This document shows, one piece after another, positions 45,537-51,915 of a stretch of 64,000 nucleotides of DNA. Position 1 is the first letter of the stretch. Each line of letters starts with the position of its first letter. Source of the stretch: Candidatus Nitrospira nitrosa (lineage in GTDB: Bacteria; Nitrospirota; Nitrospiria; Nitrospirales; Nitrospiraceae). A model generated the notes under the pieces. The model did no database searches. It was not told where the DNA came from and was given only the letters and a program-made list of their open reading frames with translations. The DNA lies in NCBI RefSeq assembly GCF_001458735.1, contig NZ_CZQA01000010.1, positions 434,001 through 498,000 on the forward strand, read 5' to 3'. Both the position numbers and the translations under genes were made by a program.

Positions 45537-45860
45537 TCACCGGGACGTGACCTTGAATGTATCGCCAGCCATGATGAGTCCCTCGGTCCCGTTGGCGAGC
45601 TTGACCTTGAAACCGTCATGCGCTTGGCCGTGATACACCGCCACCACATTGGCCGTCTCACCAGCCTGGAGCGTCGTAATAACCTTCCCCGGCTCAATGT
45701 TCACGTTCGGGTCTGGCGCAGAAGCGGCCTGCGTGATGGCATAGACTTCCGTTGGCTTCTCGATCACCAGAATACTCTCATGATCACTGCAGCCAACAGA
45801 AACGGCGGCGTACAGAACGAGGAATGCGATCACAATGGCACGATCACACAGTTGTTTCAC
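45537..45860 (-). CDS. SH3-like domain lipoprotein
   Basis: A small lipoprotein: signal segment KQLCDRAIVIAFLVLYAAV ending in the lipobox SVGC, then a bacterial SH3 (SH3b) domain (VITTLQAGETANVVAVYHGQ, FKVKLANGTEGLIMAGDTF). SH3b domains often bind peptidoglycan or peptides in the periplasm. The frame begins with a TTG at 45872, but GTG 45860 is preceded by GAGGAG at 5 bp, so I use it; the mature protein is unaffected. Length is about 107 residues. Confidence 0.75.
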   Translation of the reverse strand: MKQLCDRAIVIAFLVLYAAVSVGCSDHESILVIEKPTEVYAITQAASAPDPNVNIEPGKVITTLQAGETANVVAVYHGQAHDGFKVKLANGTEGLIMAGDTFKVTSR

Positions 45861-45947
45861 AATACTCCTCAACCTTACGATGGCCTAGACTGCACAGCTG
45901 GGCAGGAACCTGACTACCATGAGCAAGGCACTATGTGACTATCGCTC

Positions 45948-46131
45948 TCACCCGCCACACTGAGGCCCTTCCCACGCGACCTTTCCCCGCAATCGACGAA
46001 TGCTCTCTTGTCTCTTGACCTTCATGAGCAACCGAAGTCCCTCCTCGACTACCGCCTTTTTTAGTCGGGGGCTCCGTAGCTTTCATCTCCTGTCGCATAA
46101 GGCTGTTACCTATCACAATACTTTGAGGCAT
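45948..46131 (-). pseudogene. VapB-type antitoxin gene, frameshifted
   Basis: The ATG at 46131 begins MPQSIVIGNSLMRQEMKATE PPTKK, the usual start of VapB antitoxins of the DUF2191 type. The same strand, one frame over, then reads KAVVEEGLRLLMKVKRQESI and RRLRGKVAWEG before a stop at 45948, again a match to the family. The two parts meet at a run of six A; five A would restore a single frame. The antitoxin therefore looks inactivated by a one-base insertion. No VapC toxin lies downstream, where the SH3 lipoprotein gene begins. Confidence 0.72.
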
Positions 46132-46654
46132 GATACCTCTGCGAAATGCGGTGTACAGAATGCCCAATCCTACACACTCATACAAACGGGAGCAATAAGG
46201 GAACATCAGTGCCCCTGCAGAAATGAGAGGCTAGAAACGAGATGGCTCTGTATACATCCCATCGTTTCCAATGAGAATCAGCTTCTAACATTGGCTCCCA
46301 TCCGTTTCGGGTCAGAGACTACCACAGCGTCTTGGCTCTGAATGACTCCACGAATATAGTTCTCCACATCAGGTACGCGAAGCTACCCGCCAGAGCATTG
46401 CCATGGGAGGTATCCGACCTTAGACCTTCCATCCCGCTCAATTCACGATTCACCCCCAGCTGAATACTCCCATGATCCCCTTCTAGACAAAACATTGACG
46501 AAATAACTCTCGTACAGCGTCAATCTTTTGTAATTATATAACGTATATTTTCTTACGTATTACATAATCCTTGAGAAACTGAACTGCATCAGCATGGCGC
46601 AGCTCTTGCTTGAACATATATTCAGTTGTGAACCTACCACCTTAGGAGGAATCG
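46132..46654. other. Intergenic region with AT-rich patch
   Basis: No gene is seen. The segment 46500-46570 is markedly AT-rich (TATATAACGTATATTTTC, then TTACGTATTACATAATCC) and probably contains the promoter of the zinc-ribbon gene at 46655. No exact -35/-10 pair is assigned. Confidence 0.4.
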
Positions 46655-46828
46655 ATGGAATGTCCGAAGTGTCAGGGGACGATGATGTTGGAGCGGCTCT
46701 CGGATTTCTTTGTCGTGTTCTACGCCTGGAAATGCCTCAATTGCGGCGCGATGATCGACCGCACCATTGCCAGCAACCGTCGAAAGAGCCTAGCGGCACG
46801 AGAGCCGCAGACCGTTGCAGTAGGGTAA
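46655..46828 (+). CDS. 57-residue zinc-ribbon protein
   Basis: Starting at ATG 46655, which has TTAGGAGGA just upstream, the frame encodes MECPKCQGTMMLERLSDFF then VVFYAWKCLNCGAMIDRTIA, and ends ...QTVAVG. Two CxxC pairs (CPKC and CLNC) form a zinc ribbon, and the C-terminus is basic. It is probably a small DNA- or RNA-binding or protein-binding factor. I recognise this type as recurring in Nitrospira genomes, but no function is known. It is followed by a hairpin-forming sequence (46878-46887 with 46924-46933, TCGGGAGTCT/AGACTCCCGA) and the IS110 element. Confidence 0.72.
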   Translation: MECPKCQGTMMLERLSDFFVVFYAWKCLNCGAMIDRTIASNRRKSLAAREPQTVAVG

Positions 46829-47016
46829 ACAGAGATCTCGTGAGCTTGAAATTCAAGTCGAGAGCGGAAGACAAAGGTCGGGAGTCTGTTTCTGATATCG
46901 CTTGCCTCTCAAACGTTACATAAAGACTCCCGATAATCATCTCGAAGGCTCCTCTCTTGAAGAGTAGAGTCGTTGCTAACGCGACGGGCTCATCCACTTT
47001 AACCGAGGAGGTTGCG

Positions 47017-48033
47017 ATGATGTGTTATGCGGGCATTGATCTCCATGCCACGAATAGTGTGCTGGTCGTGATTGATGAAGCGGATCGAGTGCTGTATCAG
47101 AAACGCCTCCGCAATGACCTGGCCGTGATCTTCACGGCCTTAACACCGTATCAGACCACGCTGCAGGGCGTGGTCGTTGAGTCCACCTATAATTGGTACT
47201 GGTTAGTCGACGGGCTCATGGAAGCAGGGTACCGGGTCCACCTCGCTCATGCACCAGCCCTGCCGCAGTATAGTGGGCTCAAGCATGTTGACGATCAACA
47301 CGATGCGCAGTGGTTAGCCCATTTACTCCGGCTAGGTTTGCTCCCTACCGGGTACATTTACCCCAAAGCGGAACGGGCCGTGCGGGACTTGTTGCGGAAG
47401 CGCAGTCAGTTGGTTCGGCACAAGACCATGGTCGTGCTGAGCCTACAAAGCCTGCTGACACGACTGACTGGCAATCGGCTCTCCCTCCCTCGGCTTCGAC
47501 AGCTCACCCCAGAGGGCATTCAGGCACTTGTGCCATTTCCCGAACATGTGCAATCGGTCAGCAGTTCGTTGGCTGTGCTGCAATGTCTGGAGCACGAGAT
47601 TCACACGATTGAGGGCACGGTTCGGGAAGCGGGGCGGACTCAGCCGGGCTATGTGCTCTTACAGACCGTCCCCGGAATCGGGCCGATCTTGGCGGGCACC
47701 ATTCTCCTGGAAGCCGGTGACCTGCGGCGGTTTGCGACCGTGGGACACTTCGCCTCCTACTGTCGCTGTGTCGGCAGCGAACATGTGAGTAACGGCAAAC
47801 GCAAAGGGGCTGGCAACACGAAGAACGGCAACAAGTATTTAAGCTGGGCGTTCATCGAGGCGGCGCACTTCGCCATTCGCTATGAGGCCGTGATTCGCAC
47901 GTATTATCAGCGCAAGCAGGCACGGACGCATCCCCTTGTGGCGCTGAAGGCCGTGGCCCATAAATTGGCGCGGGCCTGCTATCACATGCTCCGTGCGCAG
48001 GTGCCATTCGATCTGTCCCGCGCTTTTGGCTAG
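47017..48033 (+). CDS. IS110-family DEDD recombinase (transposase)
   Basis: A 338-residue recombinase. The RuvC-like DEDD domain is at the N-terminus (MCYAGIDLHATNSVLVVIDE; then VVVESTYNWYWLVDGLMEAG; DDQHDAQWLAHLL). The C-terminal Transposase_20 domain has LLQTVPGIGPILAGTILLE and the conserved serine region GKRKGAGNTKNGNKYLSW. The open frame reaches back to 46957, but ATG 47017 has GAGGAGG upstream and starts at the conserved residues. It appears intact. IS110-type elements integrate with a bridge RNA. Confidence 0.9.
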   Translation: MMCYAGIDLHATNSVLVVIDEADRVLYQKRLRNDLAVIFTALTPYQTTLQGVVVESTYNWYWLVDGLMEAGYRVHLAHAPALPQYSGLKHVDDQHDAQWLAHLLRLGLLPTGYIYPKAERAVRDLLRKRSQLVRHKTMVVLSLQSLLTRLTGNRLSLPRLRQLTPEGIQALVPFPEHVQSVSSSLAVLQCLEHEIHTIEGTVREAGRTQPGYVLLQTVPGIGPILAGTILLEAGDLRRFATVGHFASYCRCVGSEHVSNGKRKGAGNTKNGNKYLSWAFIEAAHFAIRYEAVIRTYYQRKQARTHPLVALKAVAHKLARACYHMLRAQVPFDLSRAFG

Positions 48034-48516
48034 GCGCGGCAGAGCTGGGGGGAGCTGGGAGCTCGCAAAGGGGTTGAGGCCACACCTCGCACTCCCGATT
48101 AGCCCCGGTCTTCCCCCTTCAACTCCCTCGCCACTGGCGTGGGGACTGAGACGCCTCGACCGTGAGCCATGATGGGGTTGGCGCCAGCCCGCTGGTAGCC
48201 AGACGTCCTGTGCGTAGGTATGCTGGACACGGCCGGGAACCGACGGTTGTCTGGGGCACGAGGTGCCAGGGGCTGGAGTGGATCCCCGACGGGGCTCGCT
48301 CCCACGCCTTGATCCTGATGGGTGACTGGTGCGGCTCAAATCCGAGCTGACACTGCTGACGACGACAACCGGGATGCGACGGAGTCACGCGACCACCATG
48401 GCGAGGGAAGACGTCGTCGGAGACCTCGCCCCGTTTGTAGGATACGGAGGGCATGATCGGCTGTGCCCTCTTGACCGGAGCCTTCGAGATGGGCGACCCC
48501 TTAGACTCATGGTTCG
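48034..48516. ncRNA. Candidate structured RNA region downstream of the IS110 recombinase
   Basis: About 480 bp of GC-rich sequence without a convincing ORF follows the recombinase. It is full of short complementary words (for example GGTGCCAGGGGCTGGAGTGG, and CCCGACGGGGCTCGCTCCC). In IS110/IS1111 elements the guide (bridge or seek) RNA lies in the non-coding part of the element, upstream in some groups and downstream in others. This region or the 188 bp upstream may encode it. I could not fold it, so this is only a candidate. Confidence 0.3.
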
Positions 48517-48585
48517 TCAATCAACAATCGCGTGAGATTCATGCGGGCAAGTTGCGAGCCGCTCTCGTCCTCGTCCTCAGTGAAG
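48517..48585 (-). pseudogene. Fragment of a methyltransferase gene (3' part)
   Basis: On the minus strand this reads PFTEDEDESGSQLARMNLTR LLIDEP, close to the FTEDEIGSQLARMNLTRLLI DVP of the complete methyltransferase at 49669. The nucleotide match is strongest over ATCAACAATCGCGTGAGATT and continues as ATGCGGG. It is a short duplicated remnant that starts at the presumed right edge of the IS110 element and breaks off in a stop codon upstream. Confidence 0.65.
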
Positions 48586-48659
48586 GGGACTCACTCGGAG
48601 ACCTGATTCCAACACTTTGGTCAAATTCTTAAGAAGGACGCCAAAGAAGCGTGGAGCAA

Positions 48660-48908
48660 CTATGCAGTTGATCGCTTTTGAGGTGCCGACTTTTGGGTGG
48701 AACGCCGGGATGGTTGAGCTGACTTACCAGCCGCGTCACACAAAACCCGCAAGGCTCGGTTTACGGAAGCCGAATCGGGAAACACTTTTGCCAAATCTGG
48801 ATCGACAAGCACAAGATTTGTTCCCGCCATGGCCTGCTTATAATATTTTCCCCGCCCGACCTTTTTCAGTTTAGTCAAGTCGTATTCGGATCGAAGGTCG
48901 TCTTTCAT
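48660..48908 (-). CDS. Small antitoxin-like protein
   Basis: An 82-residue basic protein (MKDDLRSEYDLTKLKKVGRGKYYKQAMAG...). The N-terminal pattern 'xxEYDLxxL...RGKY' and the following TNLVLVDPDLAKVFPDSASV are typical of short antitoxin-like or ribbon-helix-helix proteins often found next to PIN or RelE toxins. The Ser/Gln/Lys/Arg-rich tail is not conserved. It begins 16 bp past the MazF pseudogene on the same strand. No toxin partner is visible downstream, where IS110-associated debris begins, so it may be orphaned. Confidence 0.6.
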   Translation of the reverse strand: MKDDLRSEYDLTKLKKVGRGKYYKQAMAGTNLVLVDPDLAKVFPDSASVNRALRVLCDAAGKSAQPSRRSTQKSAPQKRSTA

Positions 48909-48924
48909 CGCTTGAGCACCCTAC

Positions 48925-49263
48925 TTAGAGCAACGTCTGCAGCTTACTCAAGGTTTCCGCGAGCACGGCAGATGAGACGACACCTTTCTTGACCGCTTGT
49001 CGAGTCCTCCAGTCAAGGCTCTTGATTTGATCCGCCAAAACGACACTTGTTCGATGGGGGTCATCACTGACCACAACTTCGAAGGGATAGCCCTCCTGGT
49101 GACTGCTCATCGGGCAACATAGCGTGAGGCCACTGACCTTATTGTACCTGGCCGGCGAGAGAACGAGTGCCGGACGATGTCCCGCCTATTCGTGAGCAGC
49201 TTGTGGGTTAAACTGCAGCCAGACGATCTCGCCACGGTTCGGAACATATTTGGACTTCTTCAT
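48925..49263 (-). pseudogene. mazF: MazF-type toxin gene with in-frame amber codon
   Basis: From ATG 49263, which overlaps the MazE stop codon by one base (TGATG), the frame reads MKKSKYVPNRGEIVWLQFNP QAAHE, then TAG (49188-49186), then AGHRPALVLSPARYNKVSGL TLCCP and on to the C-terminus ...LSKLQTLL. All conserved MazF/PemK blocks are present apart from one codon, where family members usually have Gln (CAG to TAG). The gene is otherwise of normal length (112 codons). It encodes an endoribonuclease that would be silenced by this mutation. The segment after the stop could be made from an internal ATG (49110), but it lacks the N-terminal part of the fold. Confidence 0.85.
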
Positions 49264-49505
49264 CACCAGCTCTCGCGCCCCACCGGTCCCCCTGAATCGT
49301 CTTCATTGTGAACGTTCTTCTTGGTAATTCGTCTAAGCAGATCGTCGAGCCGATATACCCAGCGAAGTTGTGGTTTCAAGACGACATTGCCATCTCGAAC
49401 TTCGATGTCTAAATCGTCTTGTGCCTTGAGTCCTATTTGCGCGGCAACGCTCTTCGGGACTCGTACCGCCAAACTATTCCCCCACTTCTGCGCTCTCGTT
49501 TTCAT
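49263..49505 (-). CDS. mazE: MazE-type antitoxin
   Basis: An 80-residue AbrB-fold antitoxin: TRAQKWGNSLAVRVPKSVAA at the N-terminus forms the DNA-binding swapped hairpin, and the C-terminal acidic tail (DDLLRRITKKNVHNEDDSGG) would bind MazF. It is the first gene of the mazEF operon and overlaps mazF by one base. A palindromic site 17 bp upstream of its start is a credible self-regulatory operator. The antitoxin frame is intact although its toxin is not. Confidence 0.88.
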   Translation of the reverse strand: MKTRAQKWGNSLAVRVPKSVAAQIGLKAQDDLDIEVRDGNVVLKPQLRWVYRLDDLLRRITKKNVHNEDDSGGPVGRESW

Positions 49506-49521
49506 GCTGCATACTCCGGTA

Positions 49522-49542
49522 AGTATCTACATGGTAGATACT
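49522..49542. promoter_or_regulatory. mazEF operator (palindrome)
   Basis: AGTATCTAC and GTAGATACT form perfect 9-bp arms around ATG, 17 bp upstream of the MazE start codon. This position and symmetry fit the MazE/MazEF autorepression site. Confidence 0.7.
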
Positions 49543-49668
49543 ACGCAATCAATCAGATTCCGCCAAGAACCACCCTTTAAATGCTCCTTGACCGCCTATT
49601 CTGGGTCAAGCCCTGGAGGTCTGGTTTATCTGAGCTTGGCGAGGAATGACAGCCCTTCCTTACCACGC

Positions 49669-50331
49669 CTAATAAATGATCCCTCCGACCACCCAATGCC
49701 GATCATCCGGCACATCGATCAACAACCGCGTGAGATTCATGCGGGCCAGCTGGGAACCGATTTCGTCTTCGGTAAAAGCTGCGAGCAGCGAATTATAGAA
49801 GTCATGGCGCAAGATATCCGGCTCGTTGGCGGCGTATTGATCGACGATGGCTTGGGCTGCTTCCGGAGACTCCGGACGGAGCAGATCCATCACCAGCACC
49901 GGCGCTCCTGGCCTCACGAGCTGGCGAATCTTCTGCCAGAACTGTAACGGGTACGGCAGATGATGAAGCAGGCTGTTCGAGATCACGGCATCGGCGATTC
50001 TCGCTCCAGCAACCTCTTCATACCGTTCACAGCGCAGCGTAATGCGATCGGATAAACCTGCTTGTTTTACCGCCTGCTCCCCCAGCTGAATCATCGGAAT
50101 CGAAGCATCGATGCCGATGACCTGGCAGGTCGGATAGAACTTGGCGAACCGGATGGGAATATCGCCTGGCCCGCAGCCGATATCCAATACCGTCCCTTGC
50201 GAAAAATCTGGAAAGTACTCTTTAAACCGTTCGACGAATCCCTGATTCTCTTCTTCGAAGTCGGCGCGCGCGTAGGCCTCCGCCTGTTTAAGATCATCCA
50301 TGAGTTCTGGTTCAAGTGTTCGATCCATCAT
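49669..50331 (-). CDS. Class I SAM-dependent methyltransferase
   Basis: A 220-residue methyltransferase. The SAM-binding motif I is VLDIGCGPGDIPIRFAK, followed by VIGIDASIPMI and the motif IV region DAVISNSLLHHLPYP. Substrate is unknown; the fold resembles ubiquinone/menaquinone or small-molecule methyltransferases. The open frame begins at GTG 50337, but ATG 50331 (or 50328) has AGGGTGAGG directly upstream. The C-terminal segment near FTEDEIGSQLARMN has a duplicated remnant at 48517-48585. Confidence 0.85.
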   Translation of the reverse strand: MMDRTLEPELMDDLKQAEAYARADFEEENQGFVERFKEYFPDFSQGTVLDIGCGPGDIPIRFAKFYPTCQVIGIDASIPMIQLGEQAVKQAGLSDRITLRCERYEEVAGARIADAVISNSLLHHLPYPLQFWQKIRQLVRPGAPVLVMDLLRPESPEAAQAIVDQYAANEPDILRHDFYNSLLAAFTEDEIGSQLARMNLTRLLIDVPDDRHWVVGGIIY

Positions 50332-50339
50332 CCTCACCC

Positions 50340-50440
50340 TTCGTCACTCGTGAGTCTAAGGTTTCAAGTCGCGAGTTCAACGTTTCGCATGACGTTCGAG
50401 ACGAGAAACTCCAAACCCGTAACTCTAGCCCCAAATATTT
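50340..50440. repeat. Word-repeat spacer (GTGAGTCT / CGAGTTCAACGTTTCG type)
   Basis: Between the methyltransferase and MOSC genes the sequence is made of repeated CGAGTT/AACGTTTCG/CGAGACGAGAAACTC-type words with imperfect fold-back symmetry. No gene is present. Confidence 0.35.
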
Positions 50441-50447
50441 GTACGTG

Positions 50448-50927
50448 TTACGACTCAATTGTTACGACGTCTCCCGGTCTGACGATCCCACCCCGCAGTA
50501 CCTTCGCATAGACCCGACTCCAGCCGGGGTTCAGTTTTTGTGCAATGCGTGAGAAATCCTCATCGCGAAACCATCGACCATTGTGGTGGCAGGGGGTGGT
50601 ATAGCTCGTCACCTCAAGCTGGAGCTCAGGACCAATCCTGAGCCGCACGCCAGGACACACCTGGTCCCAGTTCAAGCCGGACAGGGTCAGATTTTCTCCG
50701 GTAGAGCCTGGATCGATGGGGTGACCTTCATCCTGAAGCCGCTCAATCAGCTCGAGCGAATACAAACAGACGGCGCGGTCTGGGCCTCCGTGAAACTTGA
50801 GATTGCGCTGCCGATCGCCATCCACACCCTGTTCGCTCACCTTGGCTTCCAAGACTGGAAGTTTCGGCACACCTCCATCGGAAATGTTGATCTGATGCAC
50901 ATGTGGATACGGTGGTCCGGTCGACAT
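50448..50927 (-). CDS. MOSC domain protein
   Basis: A 159-residue MOSC (molybdenum cofactor sulfurase C-terminal) protein: MSTGPPYPHVHQINISDGGV PKLP, then GVDGDRQRNLKFHGGPDRAV CLYS, PGSTGENLTLSGLNW and a C-terminal GWSRVYAKVLRGGIVRPGD. MOSC proteins bind molybdenum or sulfur and are associated with metal-sulfur chemistry. The gene starts 2 bp after the stop codon of prmA, so the two are translationally coupled. Confidence 0.88.
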   Translation of the reverse strand: MSTGPPYPHVHQINISDGGVPKLPVLEAKVSEQGVDGDRQRNLKFHGGPDRAVCLYSLELIERLQDEGHPIDPGSTGENLTLSGLNWDQVCPGVRLRIGPELQLEVTSYTTPCHHNGRWFRDEDFSRIAQKLNPGWSRVYAKVLRGGIVRPGDVVTIES

Positions 50928-50929
50928 CG

Positions 50930-51805
50930 TCAGGCTTCTCCCTCACAGGATTCTGGTTTCAAGAACTGCATCACCACCCACCCCTCATCATCCCGCCGGT
51001 CAGCACAGACTAGACCTAAGTTAGAAAACCGCTCGACGATCTCAGATTCTTGCTCCACAAGAATGCCGGAGACCAGAACCCTCGCCCCTCCAAACGCAAC
51101 GGATGCCAAGTCCTCCCCAAGGCTTAAGACCGTTTGCCGATCAAGATTCGCCAGTACCAGACCGGCATCCTGCCGTTTCTCTTGCGGCAGATCAGCCAGC
51201 GTTCCACACACAAGCTCGATCTGATCAAGCAACCCGTTCTGCTCGACATATTCTTTCGCGCAGTCGACGGCAACCGGATCAATTTCGATACCGATGGCAG
51301 AATTTGCACCAAGTTTGACCGCCGCCATCGCCAGAATCGCACTACCAGTTCCCACATCCAGAATCTCTTCACCCCCGCGAATGTGCTCTTGCAACCACTC
51401 CAGCAACATGCGTGTCGTCGCGTGGTGCCCTGTGCCGAAGGCTTGCTTGGGATCCAAGATGATCTCGAGATCACGAGGAGTAAGCGTCACCGGTTCCCAA
51501 CTGGGACGAATGACGACTCGACCGATACGAAGCGGCTTGACGGAACGAGCCCAGGCGTCGTTCCAGTCTTGAGCCGGTACCAGCGTCACGGACAGCGATT
51601 GCTCCTGACTTGATTCCGTCACATCAGCAAGGGCTGCACGGAGCGATGAAAGCCGAGCCTCAGTCCACTGGGCCTCCGCCCAATAGAGATGGACCTTCCC
51701 TTCATCTTCCCAGGCTCCCTGCACCTCTGCATCGTCCAGGCGGCTCAGCAATTCGCCAGTATCGAAAGAACCATGAATGCACACATCTACCCAATCATTC
51801 GGCAT
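50930..51805 (-). CDS. prmA: Ribosomal protein L11 methyltransferase
   Basis: PrmA trimethylates ribosomal protein L11. The N-terminal domain recognises L11 and the C-terminal Rossmann domain binds SAM (DPKQAFGTGHHATTRMLLEW then EEILDVGTGSAILAMAAVKL). The motif LVLANLDRQTVLSLGEDLAS matches the catalytic half. The open frame begins with TTG at 51811; ATG 51805 (MPNDWVDVCIHGSF) is the better start and gives 291 residues, as is usual. It is transcribed divergently from the mutS-like gene and leads into the MOSC gene. Confidence 0.92.
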   Translation of the reverse strand: MPNDWVDVCIHGSFDTGELLSRLDDAEVQGAWEDEGKVHLYWAEAQWTEARLSSLRAALADVTESSQEQSLSVTLVPAQDWNDAWARSVKPLRIGRVVIRPSWEPVTLTPRDLEIILDPKQAFGTGHHATTRMLLEWLQEHIRGGEEILDVGTGSAILAMAAVKLGANSAIGIEIDPVAVDCAKEYVEQNGLLDQIELVCGTLADLPQEKRQDAGLVLANLDRQTVLSLGEDLASVAFGGARVLVSGILVEQESEIVERFSNLGLVCADRRDDEGWVVMQFLKPESCEGEA

Positions 51806-51915
51806 TGTCAAAAATGGTCCGCTTTTCGTCTCGATGGTTTATCTGAGTTGTCACGCTTCACGAGATACGCTTCATGATTTGACGTCCCCCACCCGTTCCA
51901 GTAAGGTCGCCTGTT

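Larger units (their letters stand above)
46840..48516 (+). mobile_element. IS110-family insertion sequence (ends approximate)
   Basis: The element carries one recombinase gene (47017-48033). Its ends cannot be fixed, since this family lacks terminal repeats of the usual kind. The left boundary is guessed just after the zinc-ribbon gene. The right boundary is guessed where a stretch homologous to a methyltransferase gene begins (48517). The 188 bp before and 480 bp after the recombinase have no genes and could hold the guide (bridge) RNA that IS110 elements use to choose targets. Confidence 0.6.

Noticed and set aside
48119..48520. Minus-strand open frames of up to 133 residues downstream of the IS110 recombinase
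   Set aside because: The translated sequence lacks a domain and looks like the shadow of structured non-coding DNA; I treat the region as a candidate RNA instead.
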